From positions 2,294,001 to 2,358,000 of the forward strand of contig JAUKUA010000002.1 of the NCBI GenBank assembly GCA_030549175.1: 64,000 nucleotides of DNA, given 5' to 3'. Origin of the DNA: Lasiosphaeris hirsuta (lineage: Eukaryota; Ascomycota; Sordariomycetes; Sordariales; Lasiosphaeriaceae). The translations under genes were made by a program, and so were the position numbers. Under the pieces are notes generated by a model that had not been told where the DNA came from, did not search any database, and worked only from the letters and a program-made list of their open reading frames with translations. Of the stretch, positions 46,894 through 59,807 are shown in pieces (positions within the stretch are counted from its first letter, which is position 1; every line of letters begins with the position of its first letter).

Positions 46894-49858
46894 ATGGCTG
46901 CCCCCAATGACGGAGGCTACGGCCAGTATCCGCCCCAGCAATATGGCGAGCAGCAACCCCAATACCCCGAGCAAGCTTCGCAGGAATACGGGAACCCGTC
47001 TTCCCCCCCACCCCAGCCGGGCGCCGCATATTCCGCCCAGGACCACGGCAGGAAAAAGAAGAGGGCGTATGCCGCCGGCGCATTCGATGTCGCCGCAGGG
47101 GGGAACGCCGCAGTGGGTGGCCAGCTGCAAGGAGGTGGCCAGTTCGGTGCGCCCCAGCCCTTGGGACCGGCGTACGGGGGCTATCCTCAGCAGGAGGCAC
47201 AACCTGCCGCTTACGGCGCCCCACAGCCGGTGCCATATGGCGCGCCGCAACCGGCTGCTCCCGCCCTCGGAGGCTATCAGGCCCCCGAGTTGTACTATCC
47301 AGCTGGCGGCGCCCCGGCCCCTGTCGGCGGTGTTGCCGGACTCACTTCAGGCCTGTCCTCGATGCAGCTGGGGGCCGGAGCGCAACAGCCGCAGCAGCTT
47401 CCCTCTCAGGCCCGACCCGGGCCTCTGAATCAACTCTACCCTACAGATCTTCTGAATCAGCCTTTCAATGTTTCTGAGTTAGAGCATCCGCCTCCGCCTA
47501 TTATTCTGCCACCAAGCGTAAGCTGAACACCCCAAACCGCTACTTCATCTTGGTGCTAACCGAAGCTTGTAGTCGAGTGTCACGGCTTCTCCAGACGCCA
47601 ACTGTGCGCCCAAGTACGTTCGTTCGACGCTCAACGCCGTGCCAACAACACACTCCCTCCTCAAGAAGAGCAAATTGCCCTTTGCGCTTATCATTCAGCC
47701 ATACGCAGCGCTACACGATCTGGACGACCCCGTCCCCGTCGTCCAGGATCAGGTTATCTCGCGCTGCCGGAGATGCCGATCATATATCAACCCGTTTGTG
47801 ACCTTCTTGGACCATGGCCATCGATGGCGCTGCAACATGTGCAACCTCACAAACGACGTACCTCAGGCCTTTGACTGGGACGCCGCAGCCCAGAAGAGCG
47901 TGGACCGCTGGCAACGACACGAGCTGAACCATGCAGTCGTCGAGTTTGTCGCCCCTCAAGAGTACATGGTCAGGCCGCCGCAGCCGCTCGTCTACCTCTT
48001 CCTTTTCGATGTTAGTTATGCGTCAGTATCCACTGGCCTCCTAGCTACCAGCGCTCGGACAATCCTCGACAGTCTCAGCAGGATACCAAATGCTGATCGC
48101 CGGACGCGCCTCGGCTTCATCGCTGTGGATTCGAGCCTGCATTATTTCGCAGTGCCCAAGGACAGCGATGAGAGTGGCGAGACGAGCATGCTGGTCATTA
48201 GTGATTTGGATGAGCCATTCCTTCCGGTTCCTCAGGAGCTTCTGGTCCCACTCACTGAGTGCCGCTCAAGCATTGAGAACTTCCTCACCAAACTGCCCGA
48301 AATGTTTATCAACAACCAGAGTAACGGCTCGTGCATGGGCTCGGCTCTCAGGGCTGGCCACAAGCTTATTTCTCCACTTGGAGGTAAGATTGTCGTCCTG
48401 AGCGCCTCGCTGCCCAACGTTGGCTACGGTAAGCTTGAGATGAGAGAAGACAAGAAGCTTCTCGGCACATCCAAGGAGAGTGGCCTTCTTCAAACAGCCA
48501 GCGGCTTCTACAAGAGCTTTGCAGTTGAATGCTCCAAGAACCAAGTCTCAATCGACATGTTCCTCTTTTCCTCTCAGTATCAAGATGTCGCATCGCTGAG
48601 CAACTTGCCGAGATACACTGGTGGCCAGACGTGGTTTTATCCAGGGTGGAACGCCGGTCGGGCCGAAGATGCTATCAAGTTTGCCTCCGAGTTCAGCGAT
48701 TACCTGTCCTCAGAAATCGGCCTTGAGGCCGTGCTTCGTGTTCGGGCTACCACGGGCCTGCGGATGAGCACCTTCTACGGCAACTTTTTCAACAGGAGCT
48801 CCGACTTGTGTGCCTTTCCGGCGTTCCCTCGCGACCAGTGCTATGTGGTTGAGGTTGCGATCGACGAGAATTTGACCAAGAATGTGGTTTGCATGCAGAC
48901 GGCCGTGCTGCACACGACATGCAATGGCGAGCGCCGTATCCGAGTCATGACACTCGCTTTACCAACCACTACCAACCTCGCCGATGTTTACGCCTCTGCG
49001 GACCAGTGCGCCATTACGACATATTTTAGTCACAAGGCTGTCGAGAGGGCTCTGAGTAACGGGTTGGATTCGGCGAGAGACTTGCTGCAGAGCAAGATTA
49101 CGGAGCTGCTCCAGACCTTCAGGAAGGAACTGGCAGGCGGGAGCATGGGCGGCGGGCTTCAGTTCCCATCCAACCTTCGCGGCCTTCCGGCCTTGTTTCT
49201 CGGTTTGATCAAGCATGTCGGTCTGAGAAAATCGGCGCAGATACCCTCGGATCTTAGGTCTGCGGCCCTCTGCCAGCTGTCGACGCTCCCTCTCCCGCTT
49301 TTGGTGCAGTATATCTATCCACGGCTGTACTCTCTTCACGATATGCCCGACAACGCCGGTATTCCCGATCCCGAGACGAGTCAGATTGTGCTCCCACCCC
49401 CTCTCAACCTGTCTTCTGAGAGGTTTGTGCCGTATGGCCTCTACCTCATCGATGATGGCCAAACACAGTTCCTGTGGGTTGGCCGTGATGCTGTCCCGCA
49501 ATTGCTCGCCGACGTATTTGGTGTGGCAGATCGGACCCAGCTCCATGTTGGAAAGGGAACAGTACCCGATCTTGAAAATGATTTCAATGAGAGGGTTCGG
49601 GCGGTAGTCCAGAAGAGCCGTGACTACAAGTCTCGGGGGGTGGGAAGCATCATTGTCCCACACCTGTACATTGTCCGTGAAGACGGTGAGCCGAGCCTGA
49701 AGCTCTGGGCGCAGACTCTTTTGGTGGAGGACCGAGCCGACCAGGGGATGAGCTTTCAGCAGTGGATGGGCAGTCTCAGAGAAAAGGTGAGTTGATTCCG
49801 AACGAGACTCCTCTATTTGGATACGGCGCTGAGACCATTTGACTAGGTCGTTCAATAA
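46894..49858 (+). CDS. SEC24: COPII coat cargo adaptor Sec24
   Basis: Sec24 pairs with Sec23 in the inner COPII coat and selects cargo leaving the ER. Exons 46894-47517, 47573-49786 and 49847-49858 give 949 residues. The N-terminus (about 1-200) is disordered and rich in Pro, Gln and Gly. A zinc finger follows (C273-x2-C276...C295-x2-C298), then the trunk domain ([41 protein letters not shown]), beta-sandwich, helical domain and gelsolin-like end ([20 protein letters not shown]). The last coding exon is only 12 nt (VVQ and stop) behind a GTGAGT...TAG intron; reading through the intron would stop almost at once with a shorter tail. Confidence 0.96.
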
Positions 49859-52768
49859 TGAGGCAAAACACTTGCTTGCAGGTGTGGTTTTTTGTGCGCG
49901 GTTAGAAGATGTCAGGTGTGTAGATTTTGCCGAAACAGAACTCTGGAAGTGGAAGACAGCGTTGAAATAAATGCTATGAGCACGCAATACCGAAGCTACA
50001 TTCCTTGCGTGACAACGTAGACTCAAGGCTGAAAACAAGGGGTGAGACTTTTTGCAACAACTGCAGATCTGCTTCTTTCGACTTCACATGTTCCTTATAT
50101 CTATATCCGCTCCTGAGCTTCCTGAGTGGTTCAGTTTTGCCCGTCCATCCATGTCAGCCGCTGTGGGCCAGCTCTGAGACGACTGAGCTGAGACGGCCCT
50201 CAGAGACGGCCCTCTGCGTCCTCAGGCCCGAAGATTGCCGCGATCACGACGCGAATGCTTCATAACTTCTACTCGAAACCACCCCATGCTTAGACTGGGC
50301 ATACTCTGCTGCTGCAAATCCTTGACCCGTCTAGATCCGAGATGACGAACAGGATTCTCAGACTCGCGCCATAGTGCACCGGGACGCCGGCGCGCTGGTG
50401 TGGGCTTGACTGACATTCGCCGTTTCGAGAAAGTTGCGGCTCTCGTGGTGTTAACCAGGCCAGCGCGAGTGTCCAAAATGGCAAGTCAGATGTAACCTAC
50501 TTGCACCATGCACAGAGCCCACAGATCCAGAGACGGGTTTCATATTGAAGAGAGCCGGGCACTGGCCGACAGGGGAGGGCGCAAAGTGCCATCACAAGTG
50601 ATGACAATTGGCCGAAGCCCAAAGTGGTTGCTGTTTCTGGTCACAGAGCGGCTAGGCCTGTCATGAAACGGCAGCCATTGAGACACGCGCCGAGAGCGGC
50701 GGGTGCATGGGACCATCCACTTTCGCCGGCGCCTAATTTGAGGCCTGGTTGGCCATTGAAGCGTATCATGCAAGCCCTCCCTCGCACTTCACTCACTCGA
50801 TATGCTAGAGCAGCTGCAGTGTGATGGGTAACCTTACCCTACTGTTCAAATGGGCGCGAAAAGCCTCTCTGGCTCCAACAGCTCGCCAGGGCCCGCATTG
50901 GAGGCGCTCCTGTCCTGCTTGGTTGGAGGGTGGATGGTGCAGTTGGGCTGGTGCCAAACGAGTTGGCGAGACGGAGAGACAAAGAGCAAGTCCTTCTATG
51001 AAAAGCGGGAGGTTACAATCTAGGCTGTGTCGCTGCTAGGAGGAGCTCGTGTTGCAAAGCTCCGAGGAGCTCCTGAAGCTCCTGAGTCTGTTGAGATCAC
51101 AACCGGGAACCAGAGGTCTGCAGAGAGGGCGGGCCTAGTCAGCAGTCGCTCCCACCCCAATATAACGGTGTGCCTTGGGTTTAGTGCGAGAGCGTCGTCC
51201 AGATTGCTCCAGAAGCCGTCCGGGAGCCGGTGAAACGGGGCAACAGTGGATGCTGCGCGGTGGATGCTGCTGTCCGATCAGGGAGGAGGGGCAGAGGGTA
51301 GGCAAGCAGACAACCCCGCCTGCCAACCTACCTACCCCGACTCCCTGGCGGTTTGGAGGGTGCGACCTGCGACCTTGCGACTTCACCCCCAGCACAGCTG
51401 CCCGCCAACACCCGAATGGGCAACGCCCAACCCAACGTCCACTGGGAGCCCTCATCACAGCCCAGAACAGCCCACCCCGTTTCTGTCCACCCAAGCTTGC
51501 ACCCATTGCATCCATTTCCATCCACCGTGCTAAACCCAGTGCTTGCTTGACCCACCTTCACCCCTCCTGCCCGCGCTAGGATCCTCTTGTTCTCTCCTCT
51601 TTTACATCTTCTGCACAGGACCCCCCAGCCTCTCGATCCCATTGAGAGCTTCCTCCTTTTGCGAAACTCATTGTGATATACACAAGCGGACTGCCGTTTG
51701 TTTATCTCCTGCGAGCTGCTGTTCTTGACATCGACATTCCATTGTCAGCAAGCTCTGCGCAACCCCAAGCGTGCTTCTGCTTCCCCGCCTCCCTCCCACA
51801 GCAAACAGCATCTCAGAGCGGGGCAACTTGTCGCGCGCCTTGTCGCAAGATCGTCCGCCATTCCTTCCCTACCCGGCAAACCCTCCGCCATCGCGAGCCT
51901 CGCAAACTGAGTAAGTACGCTTGCCAATTCCTCCATCTTCTTCATTGCCTCCCCGAAGCCCGCCCCAGAGCAGATCACACAGGTACGGTGCCCATCCGGC
52001 TATCGAGCCTTGTTCCAGGAACACCCGACCTCCGGGGCAACACTGCGTCGGGCGCCTGGGCTCGGCCGTCCGCCCCCGTGAGCTCCTGTTTTTGTGTGTG
52101 CTGGGGCCGCCGAAAGACCAGGCGAGGCGTCTGATCGCCCAGTCTCCCGACCTGGCCAGCCAGTTGCCCCCCCCCCCCCTGGCCGTCCGACATATTCTGG
52201 AAGCTGTCGTTGACACCAGGCCCCCAATACGCAAACACGCCAACTGGTAGCCCGCACATGCTCGCCCGCATGCCCCCCTCGCAGCAAGACAGTATTTGAG
52301 ACCTGATCGCCACGTCTTAGGGTCTCCTCTGGCTGGGTACCTGCACGTCCTCAGGGCCGTGACCCAGCTCATCTCTTGACCTCCGCAACTTCTTTTAGCA
52401 TCCGGGATCCTACTATCTAACCTACTGGCCGCATCGGGTCCGATTCTTTCATCTCATCTTTTGACCCCCTGGGCCCCATCAGATCTCTTGTAGCTAACCG
52501 CGCCTTGTTCTCTAACAGACACACCCTGTTACTCATTCTTCACCACCGTTAACAGTCTCCATCGAACAAAGAATTCGCCCACTGGATCTGGCCTCTCTCC
52601 AGCGCCGCCGTCTTTACATACCCTCCAAGGCTTCCACAAAGAATCCAGGCGACCGGCTGCCCGCCTCTCTCTTTGCCTTTTCCAATCTTGCAATCTCGAA
52701 CCGTCGAGCGTCTCCAACATTGAGCAAAGCAAAGTGCCCTATCCTTCTCGGGCCCCTCTTACTCCATC
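49859..52768. other. Long gap SEC24 / MAP kinase, with probable MAPK leader
   Basis: 2.9 kb with no protein family match. The left part (to about 51500) shows only overlapping chance frames. From about 51540 to 52768 the sequence is C/T-rich, as in a fungal promoter and 5' leader. It includes a probable leader intron (51911-52518) and a run of 13 C at 52167-52179. Confidence 0.5.
51911..52518 (+). other. Probable 5'-leader intron of the MAP kinase gene
   Basis: Donor GTAAGT at 51911 matches the fungal consensus exactly. Acceptor CAG at 52516-52518 has a CTAAC branch-point motif about 20-25 nt upstream (GCTAAC, near 52493-52498) with a pyrimidine stretch between. The intron would end about 250 nt before the kinase ATG. 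Inferred from consensus only; needs transcript data. Confidence 0.45.
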
Positions 52769-54002
<1,234 letters not shown>

Positions 54003-55141
54003 GGCTCAGTGAAATATACTTGCCCCATCCTATTCTTGGGCGCAAAGTAAATGAACAGACCTGGTTACATACGACTCGCCGATGCATACTTGCCTTGGTG
54101 TTGGCAAACTTGGTTGTATAGGTGCGTCAGTCAAACGGGGCTTCAGGAATGAAGAGGGGCGTTGGACGGGTTGGAGATGGGTTTCTACACGGTCTGCTCT
54201 TGGTTGGATCTCTGGACATACTATACCAGGCCGTCAAAAGTGCGCGTGGCCGGCAGGCCTACAGGGAATGAACAGTATCAAGAGCTGGTGGTCATTTACT
54301 TTTCCTTTTCCTTTTCACGTAACACATACCATTTGGCCGGGAGGGCAGGGCAGGGAGTCAGTCATGTGAATCCCATTGACATGTGGATGATGGGCTTTCG
54401 GCGGGGTTCTCTGCTGCTCAGGTTGCATGAGCTGGCAGATGATACTCCCGCCGCTCGAGGAGCTTGAAATATAAGCATTCTGATAGTATGGACGATAGGT
54501 ATTCACAAAGCCCGGTTGACTAGAAAAAATTCCTGCTCATTTCACAATGTCTTGAAAGCTACGCCGAATAATACTTCACAGTGGCTAATTGACCTTTTTC
54601 GTCCTAATGAGTTAGGTAACTAACGACATTGCCGCCCCCCTTCCCGCGATCATGATATTAGCCGTTCCGTTCGTGGCAAACCCTCTCCAATTCAAGGCTC
54701 TGCGTCCAAGGCCAGCGACAGCCATTCAATACATATCGTCCCTATCGTAGAGTATCCCTCTTCTCAGCTCTCTCCCACCTTCCTGTTCCTATTGTCATTC
54801 CCTGGTACTACATATCTATATAGCCGTTTCTTTATCTCCGGGGCCCCGAAACCTCATAACTGACCTTTTCTGTTCATGAGTGGTCGGCCCGCAACCACAC
54901 CAGACTCTGCACCGTGTTCTCTCGCGTAAATGTGGTATATTAGAAGGTTGTCCCTGCCGTTCCCCGTATCAAAAGAAAAACGCCGCGTGTGTGCAAGATG
55001 AAATCCTAGAATTCGACCGGCTTATCTTATCCTGCCTGTCTTGATGCTTGCCACACCAAATCCAGACGACCACACACTGCCTGGGTAAGCAGTGCCTCCT
55101 CTCCTGGATGGCATCAGCACCGAGGAGTGTAATCACGTAGC
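54003..55141. other. Convergent 3' gap MAP kinase / TLDc gene
   Basis: 1.1 kb between convergent genes. A short CTTTTC tandem repeat lies at about 54298-54318. No gene was recognised. Confidence 0.5.
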
Positions 55142-56264
55142 TCACGCGCCAATAACCCAGACCTCGACACCCAGGATGCCGAACTTCTCGCCCTCATCGC
55201 TCAGCCGCTCGTTACCAAACGTTTGGCACGTGGAGCTGATACCCTTCTCGAGGTTGTCGTTGAGCCACAGCCCGTACTTGCCGTCTCCGGCGCCAACGCT
55301 CAGAAAGTGCGTCTCGCACAACATGTAGTACTCGTTGACGCCGCTGTAGGGAAAGGCCTTGAAGCGAATCGAGGGCGACGGCGGAGCGAGCGACGTGGTG
55401 TTTAGGTGGGATGCCGGTGCACCGCCGCCCGAGGCGATGGTGGCCGTTCGCGATGTGAGGTGTTTCGTATCAGCCGAGGGCGGCGGGGGGAGAGAGGCGA
55501 GGACCGAGGCGCGCCAGAGGAAGCATTCGCCGGTGCCAAAGTATTTAGGGGCTGGGTGGGGGTAGTCGGAGAGGTATGCGCCAAAGATCTGGAGGAGGGT
55601 TGTGTTAGTGCTTAGAACTTGTATAAAGCAAGGGTAGTCTAGGGTAGGGGGGAGCAGCAATGGATGTGGAATAACCTACACCACCCTCGCAGTCCTTCAC
55701 GATGAGGACAAAGCCTACGCGCTTCCCTTGGTAGGCGGCGCATTTGTCGTAAAGAGTCGCTAAGCTGGCGCCGTCCTGCTCCAAGCCGTAGACTAGGTTC
55801 CACTCGTCGACAAGGCTCAGGCGTGCAGGAACCATGATGCGAATCTCCTCCGCAATGGCGGGCGTGAGCAATCGCGTTTCGGCTGTCGTGTCATCAGCGA
55901 AGCCATTCAGCTGCAGCGGCTCTAGTGGCGGAAGGGCCATCGGCGAGGGCGCTCGGTGTGTATGCGGCGGTGTGTACACGCCGTCAACACCGTTTTGTAG
56001 ATCACTGTTAGGATATGAACGGGAGTGCTGGAAGGACGTGTTGCAGCTTGGAGGCGTGGTAGAATGTTGGGTTTGCGAAGGCGTATCGGATGAAAAGCGT
56101 CGGATCAGACCACCCCAGAGGCCCGAAACAGACGAAGAGAGAAAGGCAGATGAACCGGCCGAGGTGCCTGTCGGGGTATGAGTGCCGGATGAAGGGGCGG
56201 GCGACGAGTCGTAGTCCGGAGAGTAGCTGTAGGGGTGGCTGTTTCGAGAGGAGTAGTGGCTCAT
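55142..56264 (-). CDS. OXR1: TLDc-domain oxidation-resistance protein (Oxr1)
   Basis: TLDc proteins protect against oxidative stress; in yeast Oxr1 promotes disassembly of the vacuolar ATPase. Minus-strand exons 56264-55680 and 55588-55142 give 343 residues. Residues 1-140 are disordered and rich in Ser, Thr and Pro. The TLDc domain runs from LTPAIAEEIRIMVPARLSLV through WNLVYGLEQDGASLATLYDKC, FVLIVKDCEGG, IFGAYLSDYPHP, YFGTGECFLWR and YYMLCETHFLSVG to GLWLNDNLEKG and FGILGVEVWVIGA at the very end, which is the usual family terminus. The intron donor is GTAGGT; splicing restores GGIFGAYL. Confidence 0.93.
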
Positions 56265-57008
56265 TGCTGCGTTGGGCTACAAAAGTTCACTATGTGGCGT
56301 TTAATAAGCATCAGATGGCAGTGATTAGAGCTCCAAAATAGTAGGAGTCGAGCTAACAGCAGGCGGCAAGGACGGGTGGGTTGTTGAAGGTTGCGGTTAC
56401 GGATGCAAAGCACAGACTAGGTCAAGGATGAGCCAGACCACTGGGAGCCGGCGGATTCTGGAAGAGAGGTAGCGGAATGCCATGTATTTATCCAGCCATG
56501 TTGCGATAGTATGCGATGGTCCAGTCGTGATGTTGGCCTTGGTATCAGGTAATGATGTCGTGTCCCTCTTGCCTCCACTACGAAGGCTTCCCCAAAAGTT
56601 GAGCCAAGACAATGAGGGGTGCCCGGTACGTAACTGGATAGGGCGGCCGCGGCTTGCAGATGCGCTTAAGGCGGTGTAAGTATCGCACTGTCGCTCTGCA
56701 CAATTCTTGTGCAATGTATAGGGATTATGTAACAAATTCGCAGGCTGTTCGGGGCATTTGCATGTTGAGGTGGGCACCCGACGCCTATGAGTACCTGTGA
56801 GTACCACACCGCACGCCACAGCCAAGAGAGCCGCCGGCTCTGCCACGGCGAAGGGAGCCGAGCAGAGCCGGAAAACGGTGGACGCATCAGTCACCAGACC
56901 CGGGTTCCGCGGAGAGCCTCGCCCGCTCGCCACCGACAAGACCGATACCACCACCGCCCCGTGGTTCCCGCGGATAAGTCACAGCAATGTAAGCGGAATT
57001 TGGAGTCT
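56265..57008. other. Gap HEM4 3' end / OXR1 promoter
   Basis: Promoter of OXR1 and 3' flank of HEM4. Short frames in several phases without family motifs. Confidence 0.5.
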
Positions 57009-57957
57009 CTATTGAACAGGCCTGCTATAGTGCGCGATCCCTTTTCGAACCCCCTCGGGCGTGGGCTGCTCGGAGCAGACATCAGGGGCGCATGCGAATT
57101 TCTTCACCAGGTAGTCCCGAGTGGTCGGCCCAATCGTGGCAATGTACGTACGACGCCCAGGCGGCATTGGCTTGGCCCTGTCAGCATTTTCGTCGAGCAG
57201 TCCCAGAGCGCTCAGCATGCTGTCACAACCTGTAGGGGAAAACACAACGATCCATCTCAGGGGCCTGTCTGCCGTCCCTTGTAGGAGCTGCTCAAAGTCC
57301 CCCTTGAACGACTGCATGACTCCGGTGCCGTAGACGACGACTTCGTCAATTAGGATCGAAGACGCCGCTAGGACGCGAGGGATAATGTCCCGACGTTGCT
57401 CACCCACGAGAAACAGCAGAGGCGGCCGGGAAGCGCGGTCTTTGTACCACTCGGTGTAGTGCTCGACGATGAATCTGGCCAGGTCCTCGCCGTTTCCTGT
57501 GTGCTCGCCAAATATTTGTAGCGGGGTATCCTGAGGAGCGGCTTTCAGCGCGCGGGTTGTCGCCGGGCCGACGCTGTAGACGGGGATGTCGTGTAGGTCG
57601 AGCCATCCATCTCGATCTGTGCTGTATCTACAATTATCATTCTGCTTCGCCGTGGACCGACTCGTCGGAAGCCTCACCTCTCCCGTCCTGAACAAGCGCA
57701 GAAAATGCCTCGACAGCGCGCTGCGAGGTGAAGACCAGGCCGCCGTAGGAGCTGCCCTGTGCTCTGCCTATCAAGTGGTCTCGGAGAAGATTGCGCACCG
57801 TAGCCATCCCTACTTCATCGAAGCGGTGCTCGAGCACAGGTACAAAGATGGGCTCAAAGTCAAACCCGTCATCGGCCGGAGTCGAGAAAAGCTCCTCGTA
57901 GGCATCACCGGGTATCGACCTCGTTTTCAGGAGGAATACTGGCGTTCTTGGAGACAT
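57009..57957 (-). CDS. HEM4: Uroporphyrinogen-III synthase
   Basis: Fourth step of heme synthesis: cyclises hydroxymethylbilane to uroporphyrinogen III with inversion of ring D, in the cytosol. Minus-strand exons 57957-57678 and 57616-57009 give 295 residues. The start MSPRTPVFLLKT is followed by the conserved blocks FEPIFVPVLEHRF, GGLVFTSQRAVEAF, VYSVGPATTRAL, LLFLVGEQRRDIIP and VVVYGTG; near the end come WIVVFSPTGCDSML and YIATIGPTTRDYL. The acceptor was chosen at 57617-57618 because the nearer AG would change frame; this boundary is the least certain part. It is divergent from ERV1 across 353 bp. Confidence 0.93.
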
Positions 57958-58310
57958 TGCTTGGCTTCGTAATGCCAACAGGAATAAGGGGGACAGCAAT
58001 GTTAAAAGAGGGCAGCTGAGCGGCAAACGTGAAAAGCAGCGCAAGTCACCAGGCCTAGCGAGTTCGCCCCTCCAGATGTTGCGGGACCCTATCCTACCCC
58101 TGGTGGGGTGGAGGGGGCACAGGGGTGCTTCTGTTGACATGCATGCATACCCCTGCAAGCCACCCGCCAACCCACTTTACGTACCGAGCTGCGAATTTCT
58201 GGGGATCCGGAATTGTCAGCAACGCGACTCAAAGCACTTTTCTAACCTATGTTGCGCCCTCGCCGACTAGCACTGTCTTTTGCTTCGCCGTATCATAAAA
58301 GAAAATACCG
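57958..58310. promoter_or_regulatory. Bidirectional promoter HEM4 / ERV1 with four STRE cores
   Basis: CCCCT/AGGGG stress-element cores lie at 58097-58101, 58112-58116, 58121-58125 and 58150-58154, on both strands within 58 bp, midway between the two start codons. Proteins of the Msn2/4 and Seb1 type bind this pentamer in yeasts and filamentous fungi. Binding here is inferred. Confidence 0.45.
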
Positions 58311-58956
58311 ATGTCAGACGAAAACGACGAGTCACCTAAGGCGAGTGCGCCTCTAGGAGATGGCGCCGTAGGAGGATCAGCAGCCGGGGAGGCTCCCAAG
58401 TATCCAAAAGGCGTTGTCCTCGGGAAAGACGGGAAACCGTAGGTTCCTCCGCCGCGTTTCTCGGGGCAATACATGTTATGTGTCATTGACTAACCATCTA
58501 GCCCCTAGATGTCGTTCCTGCACCTCCGGCGCCTCTTTCAAAGCCTGGGCGTCGCAAACTAAGGCCTCGCTCAACCCAACGCCTAAGGCAGCGTCAACCA
58601 TTCCTGCGACGCCAAAGGACTGCCCTGCCGATGTCGAGACGCTGGGCCGAAGCACGTGGACGCTCTTGCACTCGATAGCTGCCACATACCCGACCACCCC
58701 AACGACAACCGAGCAGTCTGATATCAAGAACTTTATGAGGCTATTCGCGAAGCTGTATCCGTGCTGGGTATGCGCCGAAGACTTCCAGAAGTACATCGAA
58801 AAAGAAAAGATACGCACCCAGAGCAGGGACGAGTTCGGTAATTGGTTGTGTGAAGCGCATAACGAGGTCAACAAGAAGCTCGGAAAGCCCACCTTCGACT
58901 GCTCTAAGTGGCAAGAAAGGTGGCGGACCGGGTGGAAGGACGGACGCTGCGACTGA
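58311..58956 (+). CDS. ERV1: Mitochondrial FAD-linked sulfhydryl oxidase Erv1
   Basis: Reoxidises Mia40 in the intermembrane space and passes electrons to cytochrome c, driving disulfide-coupled protein import. Exons 58311-58438 and 58509-58956 give 191 residues. The shuttle disulfide C44-R-S-C47, the active-site C128-W-V-C131 and the structural pair C157-x16-C174 match the spacing of yeast Erv1. TWTLLHSIAATYP and NWLCEAHNEVNKKLGK are the FAD-binding landmarks. The N-terminal 40 residues are acidic and disordered, without a cleavable presequence, as is normal for Erv1. The acceptor is the second TAG (58506-58508); the earlier one puts a stop in frame. Confidence 0.96.
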
Positions 58957-59807
58957 ACGGCACTCAAAGTTGATACGTCATCGGCCCGGCACAGACAGCC
59001 CCAGCTAGACCGAATGCTCGATCAGTGTATACTATAATCATGTACAAACGACGGCGACACATTACGGATGATGATGATGGGCATTAGACTGGCGTTTTTC
59101 CCCTCTCACTTTTCCTACATATATCTCGGGTCTTCCGCTTCCACGGTTCACCTTTTCTCACACCTTGCAATGAATTGATACGGCCAGGCTAGATCTATTT
59201 AGGTAATCCAGCTCGATTTAAACAGTCCAAGAAAGATCGAATGGCTCGGGAGCTTTGGTATATCTACCATACACAGCTGGAAGTCCGTATGGCCCTTTGA
59301 GCAAGCTACACGAAGGTAAGATTGGAGAAAGCAGCATACCATAAACCAATTGAGACTTCCAAGATGTATTGCCGTCCACCCGAGTCAAACTCGCGCCGGC
59401 TGCTGGATCCAACGCCCGACGAACGGAACTCGATTACATCACGAGTGCCCCAACAGGGCTACAAGGTCAGTGAGTGCTTTCTAGCTACGTCTAGCTTTTG
59501 ATCCGCCGCCGATCTGCAAATACTTTGTCATTCATTGTCATTTCTCACAGCGTAGGACGCAATAAAGCGGCTAGGTTGTCCATGGTCCGGAGCATAGCGG
59601 GCCGGTACCCCAGCACATAACCCATAACCAGCTACACCACATATTTTGTTAGATATTTGCTTCTGTCCTTGAATCTCTCCGGACTCGAACCTCACGGCTT
59701 TCCTTGGCTTAGACTACCCTTTGCTATTTTAGCCGGTACCTCTGCAACATCTACGACCCTCTTTAAAAACGCCCGCATTTCTCACGGACGCTTTTGCCGA
59801 TATAACG
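58957..59807. other. Gap ERV1 / decayed pyruvate decarboxylase
   Basis: 3' flank of ERV1 and former promoter of the decarboxylase. A GAT repeat lies near 59069-59079. No gene was recognised. Confidence 0.5.

Noticed and set aside
51175..51642. Overlapping frames of 95-134 codons in the gap before the MAP kinase
   Set aside because: Open in several frames at once on both strands because of C-rich sequence; no family features.
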